This document shows positions 1 through 13,184 of a stretch of 64,000 bases of DNA, piece after piece. The notes beneath the pieces were generated by a model. It saw only the letters and a program-made list of their open reading frames with translations. It was not told the DNA's origin and searched no databases. The stretch's first letter is position 1. Each line of letters starts with the position of its first letter. The position numbers were made by a program, and so were the translations under genes. Origin of the DNA: Lumnitzera littorea (lineage: Eukaryota > Streptophyta > Magnoliopsida > Myrtales > Combretaceae); NCBI GenBank assembly GCA_024138015.1, contig JAMXBB010000007.1:82947293-83011292 (forward strand). Direction: 5' to 3'.

Positions 1-82
1 ACGACTGACCACCCTCCTAATTATTACGTGATTGATTTCACCTAATTCAAATTAAACTACTCAGTCGTAGCAACATCTGTCT

Positions 83-115
<33 letters not shown>

Positions 116-3100
116 TTCATACTCCCTACCCGTAGTCCAACATCTACGTATGATTAAATGGCACATGGTTCTATTACATTCTGATACATAAAATCATATC
201 CCAATGGGATAGACATATATATTCCTTCAGATGAATATACCAGAAACTTCTATAGCATTTTAAGAACCAATTTCAAAACATTATGAAGTATAATTTAGAT
301 ATTTTAATTTCATCGAAAGTATTTTGATCAAATCAATTATACTGACATGCTAATTGCAAGAGCCGCGAGATGGTGAAGCAACAATATTGGTAACAAGAGG
401 AAAGAGATAAAGAAACATGAAAACTCTGCATGGAAAACCGTTGGTGGTCTATGGCGAAAAGATATAGGTGCACCTGAGCGCAGGTGCAGGTCAAATGAGC
501 CCGGACCCCACCCGTTCCAATAGTTGCTGTGGGTCTACAGCGGTTTTTCAAAAAAGAAAAATTGTAGAAAATGAAATAGAAAATAAAACGTATAATTGAA
601 TAATATTGAAAACTTAAAATCATTTCTATCTGAATTAAAAAAAAATTATTCCACATTCATAGTATTTAACGTCTTGTTATTAATAGGAAAAATCACATAT
701 AAAGAATCAATACATGAGGCTAAATTCAATTAAATAATCAAACTTTCAAATAATTGAAATAGAATAATAGCTTCATGTTAAATAGTACAAATAGAGGATC
801 AATAATTCAGATAGAGAATTAAAACCTTAATTTTTATTTAACAACTTTTCCATCTTTAATCATTTATTTAAATGATTCTCCTTTTGAAAGTCTAATTCTG
901 TGTTTGAACTTGACTTCGAACATTAATCCTCTTGTACTTTTTTTTTTCCCATTATTGATAATATAAGAAATAAGTATGCCTTTAAAAAATGTTTCATTCA
1001 ACATGTGTAAACATTTACCTAATATAAGACTTGAGCATCTACTAACTCACAAGTACTAATTCATCTTTAAGCTTAAGCTCCCCTTTATCGAGAATTCATC
1101 ATCAACAATTCATGTATAATAGTCTTTCGAGGTAAGTATGATTTGGTTCGGTTCGAATTTCTCTTCAAACAAATTAAATCAAACTAAAACATAAAAATAT
1201 GATCTAATCTTTGATCGCTCTAAACCAAATTATACGATTTTTTAGTGAACTATAATACTTTGGTTTGGTTAGGTTTGATTTATAAATTAAATTATTATTG
1301 ATAATTTAAGAAAAATTAAATACATGATATCTAATCTCACATCACTAATACTAGCTTTTTTTTAATCATGACATGTACTTTGTAATATAAATAAAGGAAT
1401 TATTAGAGTCAATATTCATATAATTAAAGAATTTTCAAGGTACAATTGTTCATAAAGTTAACATATCATATAAAGTTTGGTCTGTACATATACATTTTAA
1501 ATAAGTATATAATTAAGTTCATTTAAATGATATATTATTATAAAAATTTTATTTGAACTACAAGTCAAACGTTACTCGATTAAACTTGGATTAACCGTTT
1601 AAATCAACCATAAGTTTTGGGGCTGATTAGATTTTTTGTTTGTTTCGTTTTGACCGCGTTTTACTGTTATACCCCCGGTAGCCGTGTTCACTTTTCCAAT
1701 CGACTGATTATCAATCGTTGTCAACTCCACGCCACGTAGGGTAACCGAATGCGACCGGAAATGTCCATCAGGGCGGCGTTGTCCTGACACCTCCTTAGCT
1801 TTTCTCGAGCATATGGTCATCTGTTTCCATTACAATTTGCTCCGCTTTGTTTTCACTCACCACTACCCCTTGTGCCTCAAATCGAGCCACGTAATCTAAC
1901 GATTTGACATGTAAAGAGAAGGGAACTTCAACAAGACCTTAAAATCACATAAATGAATTATCGGTACTATAATTTCTCCTCAAACGTAATATTAAATCTG
2001 TCTTTAATATAAATATATACTTATAGACATTTTCTCAGTCTAATTCTTCATTAGATTTAAATATTTTCTCAACATATTTAATATTTTATTGGTCGGTATG
2101 GGGTAATACATCGATTTCAAAAATTATCACACTTGTATATTAATATGAAAAATCAACTTGGAAAACATTCTTAGGAGGTATTACTGTGAGATTTTAGAAG
2201 TTCGCAATTTTTCAACAATTTTGATAGGTTTTAAAGATATTTTTTTTAATTTACTAAAAAATAATAACATCCATAAATACAAAAAGAAGCACCATTTTAA
2301 AGTCTAAAAATTCATAAATATAAATATTAGTCTCCTAATAAAATGAACGAGCTCTAAATCCCTCTTCATAAATTATTATGTATTAGTGTGGGGAAAAAAT
2401 AAGTTTATAAATCCTTTAGAGTTAAATGACACTCTCAAAATACTTAAAAGGTAAATCATAAAATGGCTTAAATTTCTAAATTTTTGTTACTTTAACGGGA
2501 GAGCAAATTCTTAATGGGAAAGCTACAAATTAATTCTTAGAACTGTGCAGGATAAATCATACAAGCTGACCCATTTGAACTAAAAAAAATATAAGTTGAG
2601 CTGAAATTTTTTTTATTCGCTTAATTGTGGTTATTTTTAACCTACTCCACTATGAGTCAATGTGGACCATTCCATTGCGATATCGGTTAACTTGTGAACC
2701 TGCAATAATTTAAATAAAAATAGTATTAGATAATATGTTATTTTTATAAACTTTTCCATGGCAAATCCGAAAAGATCGATGATTCCAATTATGTAATATT
2801 ATTGCAGTGTCAGTTTCATCTATTGCGATGCGTTGATCAGTCGGGTTATTAGCACCGTTGTTGGAAATTCATACATGTCCACAAATGTTCTGTAGTGATC
2901 GTGTTTCTTTCATTGTAAATATATAAATAAGAATAATGAGCAATGAAGAAATAGAATTAGCTAATATGCATAATTTTGATAATTTCTGTCATTAGTTAGT
3001 ATAATAGTTTTTTTTTTCCTGTGAACTTTCTTCTTTCCCAGCGACAGCAAATGATAGTATAATAATTATTTAGATATATTATTATTTTTTAAATATCTTT

Positions 3101-3945
3101 TTGGATCACATATAAATGGATTGATAAGTTTGTACACTTATTTTACCAATCTGCAGTAAGATAAGTTAGACATATAAGCAAATCAAGATCAAAATGGGCT
3201 AATTCATTTAACCCGTAAATCAATACAAATAAAAATAGTTAACTTATTTAACCCGTTTACCGTTTCACTGTATTTCCAACTAATTTGATTACGATGGATT
3301 CTTTTAACAATTTATAAGTTTTCTTCATCCTATCATTAATTTGTTTTTTTCAATCCATTTTTGTAATACTCCAAAAGCAAGGAAAGTGACGTTCATCACG
3401 AGGGTATGACACATCTATAACTTTTTTATGATGTCATAGAACATCGACCGTTAATGTGCAAGAAGTGATTAAGATAAAAGACATCAACAAGACTTCCATT
3501 TATTTATTTATTAAAATAAAAGCCCAAACTTTAGTGGATGACAGATCATTTTTCTTGCACTCCATGTTATGTCAGTAATTTGAGCACTAATGGCCAGCAA
3601 TTTTTGGATTATCTAAATCTTCCTGCGGTAATATCAAGTCGAATATCCTCTTCTCCTAGGGTAGGTATCTAAAAGGCCTTTTTCTTGTTTGTTTTTACCG
3701 GACTTTGACATTTCTATAATGGATTTTATTATATTATCTCTAAGCATGAAGTGCATATACACTACCATATTGCACGTAAAATACAAATAAATAAAAATGA
3801 CAGTTCAGATTATACATACAGACATATATATATATATATATATATATTACATCATATGAGTTTATATATTTGGGTGAATATAAGGAACACATGTAAATTT
3901 TGTTTTATGAGGATGACCAAAACTATTCGTTGTCATCATCGTAAC
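1..3945. other. AT-rich intergenic region, no gene recognised
   Basis: No convincing coding sequence is visible on either strand. The stretch is AT-rich, with a CT microsatellite near 81-118 and a TA microsatellite near 3823-3848. Around 1135-1290 lies a patch with repeated GGTTCGG / TTTGGTTTGG words, resembling the ends of decayed plant hAT-type MITEs, but no boundaries could be fixed. A patch of higher GC content at about 1660-1900 contains ACGT-core words (CCACGTAG, CCACGTAA) and a short minus-strand open frame. It could be an old promoter or a gene relic, but nothing identifies it. Confidence 0.5.
81..118. repeat. (CT)n microsatellite
   Basis: A nearly pure CT dinucleotide run with one CG interruption. 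This is a simple sequence repeat with no other feature attached. Confidence 0.9.
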
Positions 3946-4448
3946 TGTCATCTCGAGGTCTTTCTTGGTAATGATTGAGTTTTATGCGTAAAAAGTCTAC
4001 AAAATAAAACACTACGAGGAGATGTTAAGATGCTATCTGGTATAATTATTCCAATACTTAAATCAATAATATGTTCTTAAAAGTAAAGAATACTTAGAAA
4101 TTATAGGTAAACTTTAGTACGTAAAGTGTAGAAAGATTTACCGTTAAATAGTATACTAGTATTTACAGCGAAGCGAAGCTAAACTGGCAGTTGGAAGACA
4201 ATTAGTAGAGGAGATCATCTCTCGCAAACATGCCAGAGGGATGGTGTCTGACATATCCCACGTATGCTAGAAACAAGTGTTAACTTGGTTTTTTTATCCT
4301 TATCGTATGATTTTTAGCCATTAAAGGACTTTTTGGGTCCCATCAAGTCGAGCTTAGGGCTTAAGCCTAATGCGATAAGCCCTACATAGTGAGACATGTC
4401 AGATCTGAACGAGTTTGAGGGGCTTATGTTCAAAGATTCTTGTCAACA
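3946..4448 (-). repeat. 3' LTR of element 1
   Basis: Aligns over its full length with 20909-21412 with many substitutions. On the minus strand it starts TGTTGACAAG at 4448 and ends GAGATGACA at 3946. The purine-rich stretch just inside it (minus strand, ending AGAGGTGCAAG at 4449) is the likely polypurine tract. A matching tract, GGGGGGCAAG, precedes the 3' LTR of element 2. Confidence 0.85.
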
Positions 4449-5115
4449 CTTGCACCTCTCCAGTAGTCCCCTTGCCGAGGTGAAGGCAAGCAGAAGGAAT
4501 ATATGGGCTACCTAAGTGCGTAGCCAATCTGACTCAAATGGAGCTTGAGTCGACATTATCGTGCCGACACTGTAAGGGTATAGGTTCGAGCTGGCAAAGG
4601 TTGAGGCGCAGATGTCTAAAGTGGCATATAGCCAGAGTGAAGATGCCTGAAGTAAGAAGAACCAAGGTGTTAGCAACTATCCCGAAGCAAAGTGTCAACG
4701 ATCCAAGTAAGATGAAGCTTTGGTTGAAACATTGAAGTAAGATATCTTTGCATCCAACTAGGTAGATGCCTATCCAAACAATGCTCATCATGGGCCAAGT
4801 AGGTATGACTACTCAATCTGGGACGTTGTGCTTTTAGCATGTCAACTAAGTAAAAGTTGGAGGGACCCTAAAGAAACTTCTTGTGGAAGAAACTTCTTCA
4901 AAATCTAACCCTTGTGCGCTTGATTTCAATGCATTTAATGTGATGTGACAAGTGTTCTATCATAGCAAACTATTATGCAATTACATGTGTTTTTCCTTTT
5001 AAAGGCAACCATCCAATCGACTTTAACTCCACATATCTACCTTACAGCATTTCAAGGGATTTATGTTTATACAAAATCCCTATAACAACTTGTATAGTTT
5101 CCCAGAAACTTAGCC

Positions 5116-5123
5116 TATAAATA
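5116..5123 (+). promoter_or_regulatory. TATA box of the antisense gene in element 1
   Basis: TATAAATA lies about 130 bp before the ATG at 5252. The stretch around it (CCCTATAAC...TAGTTTCC...) is recognisably the same as the stretch around the TATA box at 39831-39838 in element 2. Position and conservation suggest a dedicated promoter driving transcription opposite to gag-pol. Activity is inferred, not shown. Confidence 0.55.
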
Positions 5124-5251
5124 GTGTGATCACAACGAAAGATCACTTTTCCGCAATCTTTCTATTCTATTACTATGAATTTCACTCTTTTGCATCAAAC
5201 TTTCTTCGAAAGCTTTTCAAACTTGAATCTTCTTCATCACCCTTCGCAACC

Positions 5252-6126
5252 ATGTCAGCTAACACAGGTAAGGCGGGTTCTGACTCGTCACAACACAACA
5301 TTTCTAACTCCGAATCAATAAGGAGTGATCCCCCCAAAGCAAGAGGGGATAAATTTTCATCATTGGCACAACTTGACGAGCCCATTAAGATGACAATAAA
5401 GGCATTGGATAGGGCTAGACTTATCACCGTCATCCTAAGAGATGTATATACATATGCCTCCTTCCTCCCTCCTAAGGATTTTTTTAATGTGCCTTAAACA
5501 AGCAAGGGGTCTAGTAATTGGGTGAGAAAGAGCAAACCCTCCACCCCCAATTGGATCCTAAGTAACTTCGTCGTTGAGGCTATCCTTGGGTGGTAGATAC
5601 AATTACCAAGTAGGGACAAGCAGGCAGTCCTGTTATCATGGAGACACTTTACAATGTTTGAGAAGTGATTAGAATTTAGGCTATATCTTCCTCCAAGTCG
5701 TTTCGAAAGAGAATTCTTCAACTACTACCGATGCAGTCCGGCATAGCTCCCTCCCAATAGGTGGAAGGTGTTAAAGGTTTTCTAGGCGTTTTGCCAGTAC
5801 CTAGTAATAAGGATTACTCCTAAGCTTTTCAACCATTTTTACATGTAAAAGCACGTCGAGAGTGGCCATACCTCCAACCACATCTAAGAAAGAAGCTATT
5901 CTGTAGCCTCACGGATTAAATGAAGGGCTAGTAGTACGGGTACGTAGTGGTCGAGCTACCTGAAGAGATCTGGAGTGATCTTCTAGTCGACTCCAGTCAA
6001 CAAGCTTCTGCTTCTACTCCAACCTAAAGTCAACCTCCCCAAGGGTCAACGACGGATTAGCGCTCTAACCAAATTGAAGCCTTAAATTTTTTGGAGTTGT
6101 TGGAATTAGCTAACCTTAGGCAATAG
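5252..6126 (+). pseudogene. Antisense additional ORF of element 1 (Transposase_28-like), internally deleted
   Basis: This frame runs against gag-pol, between the tandem array and the 3' LTR. The first 82 codons from the ATG at 5252 (start MSANTGKAG) are open; stops then appear from 5494 onward. The segment LAQLDEPIKM...LRDVYTYA (about 5359-5458) matches LAQLDNAIRM...LRDLYVYA in the element 2 counterpart. So do a later segment (VLKVF, then VIRITPKLFNHFYM, about 5770-5850) and the C-terminal QIEALNFLELLEL before the stop at 6126. Compared with element 2, about 1.3 kb encoding a coiled-coil-rich C-terminal half is missing. The order of motifs resembles the plant family annotated as putative gypsy-type transposase (Transposase_28), named from memory. 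The function of such proteins is unknown. A gene captured from the host is an alternative. Confidence 0.6.
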
Positions 6127-6299
6127 TTTTGTTTATTTATTTTTTTCTTTTTTTTGTAATTTAGGTTAGGATGCCGACCATACTTTTGTAATTTTATGAG
6201 TGATAAATGAAATTCTAACTTGCTTATTTCCCCTACCATCTTTTCCTCTTTCTTTTTATTATTTCCTTCTTTTTTCCTTGTTTGAATGTATGTGTATGG

Positions 6300-6579
6300 G
6301 TATTCCTCCGTGCAAGGGGTGTTTCCCCTTACTAAAGCTACTCAAAGAGGTCAAGTAGGTGGCATTCCGACCTGCCCAATTAGTAGAAGTTCCTCTGTGC
6401 AAGGGGTGTTTCCCCTTGCCGAGATTATCTCAAGAGATTAGGTCATGGCATTTTGGCCTACCCAGTTGGTGGGAGTTCCTCTATGCAAAAGATATTTCCT
6501 CTTACCAAGGTTACCCTAGGAGGTCAAGTCGGTGGCATTCTAACCTACTTGATAAGTGGGTTCATTCACCTATTAAGGG
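6300..6579 (-). repeat. 86-87 bp tandem array of element 1
   Basis: About three and a half copies of an 86-87 bp unit are visible. TTCCTC...GTGCAAGG recurs at 6303, 6390 and 6476, followed each time by TTTCC...CTTACC and then a GTCAAGT...GGCATTC block. The reverse complement of the same unit forms the array at 32262-32590 in element 2. It sits between integrase and the antisense gene, a spot where Tat-lineage elements are known to carry variable tandem repeats. Confidence 0.8.
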
Positions 6580-6584
6580 TTAGG

Positions 6585-9500
6585 TGTCACACCCCGAAGC
6601 GGCAGAGTCGTAACAACCCCGCCGTGTAAACCATCCTAAGATAGAAATTGACCTTACAACTGCTATCTTAGACCTGATCTACACAAGGCATCCACAACTA
6701 ACCCGCTTTGAAGTAAACAGTTTGTAATTTTAAATAAATCATTTAACTAAGAAAGTGAGAAAATTTATATATATATACTATAATTCAGTTATTACATTAT
6801 TCAAAAATGAAAAATAATTCTAAAATAAAAACTTAGACCTTAAAATTATGTATTTATTTTTCAATATTTTTCCTCACTCCCTAGGATCTAGCAGTTACTA
6901 GCTTTAGAGTAATTATATACCGCTTCTTAGCCAGCACCTGCACGATATATATAGAGACGTGAGCAACCACAGCTCAGTAAGTTAGGATGGAGGACTTAAA
7001 ACTATACCATACACATAACAAAGTTTTCAATCACTTATTAAGTGCAATGCATGTACAAGCAAATGCCATCGTACGACGTTGTTCGACCTGTCGTGAGATT
7101 AGAGAAATTGCGCCCACTCTAATCCGGGTTGAGAAGTTGTTGTTAATGCAACAACTCACGACCAAATCCAAGTTTGTGTAATAGAGACCTTGCTCCTCTC
7201 GTGACTACCTTCGAACCACTGTCTTCACCCTCGCCGCAACCTCCTCTCATGTCACTTAGTTCGACTAAGGATGAAGAAGGGACCATTTTGCAATCCTGCG
7301 CTATCCCTTTCAAAGGAGCCGGTATTTGGTCGGAGAGTCCTAAATTCCCCTAACGGGTTACCATGCATGTTCGATTATGATTATTGGTCGTATATTTGAT
7401 TAAGTCCAGTTTAGGGTGATCAATCATTTCATACAAATCCTACAATACATACTAGAGCAACAAACAGAATCATAATATCACCCATAATCAAGCACATGCA
7501 CACTTCCAACTATCTAACAAGCACAACCAAGCATAATCTTAAGCCTCTAAAATACAACATCGTATTAATCCCAACTTACCTCGACTCCTTGCTCACTCAT
7601 TCGAGGTCCGATTTGCTCAGGCCATCGTCGATCATCCCTATAACACAAACGTGGTTTCAACTTTTCATATAACTATTATAGGTTCATTTTATCCTATAAC
7701 GCTTATTGTTAGGTTTTGTTTAGGGTTTAATATGCTTAATTATCTAGGTCTTAAGTCTTTTATAATTATTCTAGGGTTGGGGTTAGGTTCGGGTTCGGTT
7801 TCTGCATTGATTTCTAAATTAGGTTCTAGTTTGATTTCTAAGTAGTGTTTTATATTTCAACCCTAGAAATTCGTTTCAACCCATAATGTGAAATTAATCA
7901 CATTACTTCCCGATCTCCTAAATACCATCATTACCCTTAGTCAGTATTTATTTTACTCGGTACACTTAAATCCGTATTAGTGTACCAAATTCACTCCTAA
8001 TATAATAAATTTTTACATTTTTCATATAATTCCATAAATTCAAGTTTCCTATCAGATTTATTGTACATTTTTATTATTCTCAAAATATCAATTTTTATTA
8101 TAATATTTTCTATTTATTATATTTCTAAAAATTACATATTATATATTGTTACCTTTTATGTACATAATGCACTTATAATATTTCTATCACCCTAATTACC
8201 GTCTCTAACATCAATTATCATTTCAAAATGTCTAAATTCATCCTAGATCAGGTTTTACACCTAATTATCCTAATTTACAAAATTAACTTATAATTTACTA
8301 TGTTTTTCTATTACTAATTTACTACACAATTAACCTAATAATTACATCTAACACCTTAAATCTTACAAGTATCATACTCCATTAGATTTCAACATCCTAA
8401 AACATATACTTATTCACTAAATCAGTAATTAATAATTTAATTACTTAATTAACCCTAAATTACCCATTTTATGCCTCATTTTAAGGCCTAAAAATTTCAA
8501 AAATTAATTTTCGAAAACGAGCTTCATAGCACTGCTCTATATCATCTAAGTAATCTACATAAAAATTTTAGGCTCGAAACTACACTCCTAAGGTCATTTA
8601 TTTCTAAACCGAAATATACTCGGTTTTGCACGATTTCTTAAGGACCCTATATCACGAAACATATTTTCATCAAAATAATATTTTTCCTAAAAACTACATA
8701 CAAAAATATTTCATAATAACAAAATTCATAATTTTCTAAAAATATTTACTATTTTCACAAAATTACACAAGAATCGGGTTGGAAATCGGACTTACCGATC
8801 TGGGTGGCTCCGGCTACCGCCGGCCACCGTAGCCTTGTCAGCCAGCCTGAGCGCTACCACCATCGTGTGTTGTTGGTGGTGGCCGTCCACTCCCAGCTGC
8901 TCGTCTGGTGAAGGTTCCCTGTAGAGGCCCTAATTGCACAGTTTTTCTTATTTTTTTTCTAACTCGAATTTTTCTCTCAATTTTCGCCTCTCCCTAATTT
9001 TATTTGATTTGTATCTATCCAAATGAGCTTTTGAATTTTTCTTGCTATTTATAGAGCCTTAGTATAATTATTGTGCATTAAATTGGACAAGACAATTGCC
9101 TTATCCCTTAATTTTTGGCTTTTGTGTTGTCTTAATTTAATTAGCCGAATTTTTTCTTATTTTTCCTAGCTGCTATGACCCAATTCTGGATCATTTATGA
9201 TTTTTCCTTAATTAATTATGAATTTTCTTTAAGTATTTAGTATTATTTTAGCACATTTCGCGTATTTTAAGTAATTACACGTATTTATACTTACATGTAA
9301 ATTCATATATAGTACAAATAAATATTATTAAATATTATTTAGGTCATTCTATTATTTTTAGTATACATATAATCTATCTTTAGTAATTTATTAGTTATTA
9401 GATTACACTTTTTGCCTTTTTGGTAATTAACAATTATTATGCTTAAAATTTGAAAATTTTATAGTCTCCTATTTTATTACTTATTTTCTTAAATTCACGT

Positions 9501-9605
9501 TTACGAGGTCATTTTTACTAATATTTCTCTAAATAGTTTATAATTTAGGCTTGATTGGATCTTTCAACCGATCGAAACCTTGAGTGATTGGTTGTGGGGC
9601 TTACA
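6585..9605 (-). mobile_element. Solo LTR (3.0 kb) with 5 bp TSD TTAGG
   Basis: On the minus strand it starts TGTAAGCCCCACAACC at 9605 and ends CGGGGTGTGACA at 6585. The bases TTAGG flank it exactly on both sides (6580-6584 and 9606-9610). The interior is AT-rich with no retroviral proteins. Host sequence on either side rejoins the integrase-to-tandem-array stretch of element 1 in the same order as in element 2. It is therefore a solo LTR left by recombination of a long-LTR gypsy element, possibly Tekay/Del-like. The lineage is a guess. The short open frames inside are not credible genes. Confidence 0.85.
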
Positions 9606-9679
9606 TTAGGATGGTAAGAAAGAGAGAACAATAGACAACAATTACAATACATAGCTTTCATTCATTATTAAGATAATTT

Positions 9680-12600
9680 ACACAGTAGCATGCTTAATCA
9701 AAATAAAGCCAGAGGTTATCAGCGTTCCATGTGCACGGGATGAGCTTACTGTCCAATCTTTCTAGTCTATATGCTCTATTGCCTACGCTTTTCCTAACTC
9801 AACCGAGTCTTCTTAATTGGGGGCTAGCTTACCTTATCCTTCTCACGAGCTAGTAGCTTCTAACTTCCAATAAACCAAGTCACTGACCTTAGACTCCTTA
9901 TGCCTGACCTTTTAATCATAGTATGGGGTGGCTTAGTGCTGGTATGTAATTACCTAAGCCTTAACGAGGTCTCTGATCTCTTCAAAGGTATCGATGCTAA
10001 CTTGCAACAGGGACTCATTAAGGGTGGCATCAAAGCTTTAAGTCCAAAGGTTAGGGAGTTCAAGTTCTATAGGGAGGATTGCCTCCTACTCGAGCACCAA
10101 GTAAAAGGGGGTTTCGTATGTAGAGGTGCGATAGGTAGTCCTATATACCCATAGAATATTGGGTAACTCATCCACCTAAATGCCATGCCATGGGCTCAAT
10201 CCACTTGTTTCTTTAAGCTATCCAGAATGATCTAGTTGGCTACCTCTACTTATTTGTTTAACTAAGGGTAAGCGGCCACTGTGAAATGAGGTGTGATGTA
10301 GTGCTCGACATAAAATTCCTTGAATTTGAGGTTGTCAAACCGTTGCCCGTTGTTTATGATAAGAGCATAAAGAACCCCAAACCGAGAGAGGATGTTGTTT
10401 CTAATGAAAGACTTAACACTTCTCTCCGTGATTTTTGCAACCACTTTGGCTTCGACCCACTCAATGAAGTAGTCAATGGCAACAATTATGATTTGCCATC
10501 CTGATGAAGCCTTAGGGAAAGCCCCGAAGATTTCGATACCCCATTATGCAAATGACCATGGGCTAGTTAGAGGCTGGAAACTAGTTTTAAGTGTATGACT
10601 GATAGGGGCATGCTTTTAGCACTGTAGGCACTTCTAGGATACTAATTTGGCATCTTGCCTCATTGTCGGCTAATAATACTCGAGCTAAAGTGCTCTTAAG
10701 TAAAGGGCTTGGGACTAAATGTGGTTGTTGCATAATCTGGTATGCAGCTCTTATATGGTTCGGAGGCCCACACCTTATCATAGGCATCTGAGCAAGGGGA
10801 GGCTAACACCCTTGCGGTAGAGCATGCCGTCAACCAACATATAGTTAGTAACATGATATCTAAGCTTCTTTGCCTCCCTCGTATCTTTTAGGAGCATGCC
10901 TTGCTCTAAATAACTCTATATGGGATCTATTTAGCTCAACTCTAGTGCTACTGTTGTCAATTCAAAGACTCCAGCTAAGATTGAAGTTATGCTCTTCTCC
11001 GATAGGTACTCTATAAAAATCTTCCTTTCCCTCACCTTCGATTTCTATATCCTAATGGAGGTGAGTTTGGATAGCCAATTTACCACCAAATTCTCAAGTT
11101 GAAGGATCTTTGTGATATTCCACAAAAGGAATTCAACTAGAAGGCTCTTCACCTTCTCTAAGTACCTTACCATCATGTCGTCTTTGGCTTTATGGTCGCC
11201 TCAAACTTGCTAGACAACTAGCATGGAGTTCGAGTAGACCTGTAAGTGTTTGGTGCCAATCTCTTTGGCCAACTTAAGATTAGCGATGAGGGCCTCGTAC
11301 TTGGATTCATTGTTATTAGCATTGAACCCAAACTTAAGGGCATAGCAAACCATGATCTTGTACAGGCCCATAAGCACGATTCTAGCACCTCTACCCCTCA
11401 AGATAGAGGATCCATCAACGTAAAGAGTCCACATCGGTTTGTCGTTGCCTAAGGGTACTTCCTCCTCTCCTATATACTCTACCACGAAGTTAGCCAGCAC
11501 TTGTGCCTTATAGGCCATTCATGGCTAGTATTAGATTCCATACACACTCAACTCCATTGTGTACTTTATCATCCGTCCAAATACATCAAGCTTCTATAAC
11601 ATGGTCTACAGCGGCTGATTTATGAGCATAATAATATGGTGCGCCTAAAAGTAGGGTCTTGACCGCCTACTGAGATGAAAACAGCAAGAGCGAATTTTTC
11701 TATCTAAGTGTACCTGACTTTTGGCTTGTGTAATATGTGGCTGACGTAGTATATAAGCCTCTATTCTCTTCCATCTGCTCTGACTAGCATAGAGAAGAGC
11801 ATCCAGTTGCTCACGGCCAGGTACAAGAACAAGTCTTTCCCATTGACAAGATTAGAAAGGACCATAGGTGTACGAGGAAGTCTTAAAGCTGCTAAAAGGT
11901 AGCGATGCATTGTAGCATCCATTCAAGACACTTTGGATTTTTAAGAATTCAATGCATCTGTCTGCACTTTTTGAGATGAACTTACATAACGTAACCACCA
12001 TGCCGATGAGTTTCTATATGTCTCGGACTGAAGTAGGGGGCTTTATCCCCCTAATGGCGCTTATCTTCTTGATTTTAGCCTCAATACCTCTTTAGGTGAC
12101 TAAGAAGCCCAAGAATTTATCGGAGCTAACCTCAAAAATGCATTTCAAGGGGTTCAACTTCATGTCATGTGTTCGCATTTGGTCAAAGGCTTCTTGGAGG
12201 TCCTTGATATGATCACCTAACTTTGTGCTCTTGACGATCATGTTATCAACGTATACTTCCATATTAAGCCCAATCTAGGGCTTAAACAGCTTCATCACCA
12301 TCTGCTAATATGTGGCCCCGGAATTTTTAAGGCTAAATGGCATTACTATGCAATAGTATATGCCATAATCGGTGACAAAGGAGATATGGACCTCGTCTTT
12401 TGAGTCCATTTTAATATGGTTGTACCCCGAGAAGGCATCCATAAAGCTTAATAGGGCATGTCTCAAGGTAGAGTCTATGAGCTAGTCAATTTTCCAAAAA
12501 CAAAAGCAGTCTTTTGGGCAGGCTTTGTTAAGGTCGAAGTAATCGATGTACATACACTACTTCCCCGTCTTCTTAACTAACACCATGTTTGCTAGCTAGG

Positions 12601-12835
12601 TCGGGTACTTTTCTTCCCTTATGAAGCCAACCTTAAGCAGCTTTTGCACCCTTTCCTCAATCGCGACCTGTCTTTCCGGAGTGAAGTGCCTCTTCTTTTA
12701 CTTAGTTGGTCGCATAATGGAGTCAATGTTGAAGCTATAGGTTGCTAAGTTGGGGAAGATTCTAAGCATATCTAATGCCAGCTAGGCAAACCTATCTGAG
12801 TTGGCTCACAGGAGAGCAATAATTTTGTTTTTTAC
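9680..12835 (-). pseudogene. Element 1 pol remnant (reverse transcriptase, RNase H, integrase)
   Basis: In minus-strand order: reverse transcriptase about 12760-11900, with a readable FLGFLVT motif and an active site reading YVDN (12242-12253) instead of YVDD; RNase H about 11860-10980, with the WTLYVDGSS motif near 11410; then integrase, with a zinc-finger remnant CLQC...HAPI near 10630 and a core strand ILSRFGVLYALIINNG near 10370. The C-terminal part ends near 9680. Many stops and frameshifts are present. Just upstream of the reverse transcriptase the protease region is missing: sequence equivalent to 26688 of element 2 joins directly to sequence equivalent to 27182. It cannot encode a working polyprotein. 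Confidence 0.85.
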
Positions 12836-12844
12836 TTTAAGAGG

Positions 12845-13184
12845 AGCCACTATTATATTGATAACGTCGTTGAAGGGTACGATTGTTGTAGCAGTCAATG
12901 TTCTGTTCTACTTTGGCACCATTGATCCACCGCCTCCGGGGTGCTTGATCCTCATCATCATCAGAACAATCATTATTTCTCAATTGGGCTACATACTCCT
13001 TAAAGAAACCCCACTGAGTGGCGTATTCGATTGCATTCTTCAGCTAGGAGCATTCATCAATAGTATGGCTATGATCATCATAGAACTAGTAATACTTATC
13101 TAAGTTCCAACAGCTAGGGTTCATCTTCATTTTTAGGGGTCTTTGCAGCAGGATATTATACTTTACCTCATAATAGACTTAAGC
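12845..13184 (-). pseudogene. Element 1 gag, 3' part with zinc knuckle
   Basis: The minus-strand translation contains FYDDHSHTIDEC and NAIEYATQWGFFKEYVAQ. These match the knuckle and following segment of element 2 gag (GHTIDKC, NTIEYAIQPGFFSEYVA). The first cysteine pair of the knuckle is damaged. The rest of gag continues beyond element 3, from 19571 upward, so element 3 inserted into gag. Confidence 0.75.

Noticed and set aside
333..656. Minus-strand open frame of 107 codons in AT-rich DNA
   Set aside because: Hydrophobic, low-complexity translation with no family motif; composition matches the surrounding non-coding DNA.
1599..1820. Minus-strand open frame of 73 codons with mixed composition
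   Set aside because: It lies in a patch of higher GC content and could be an exon relic, but has no recognisable domain, splice context or start context.
5252..6126. Antisense gene of element 1 as an ordinary host gene
   Set aside because: A homologue occupies the same position in element 2, so it belongs to the element.
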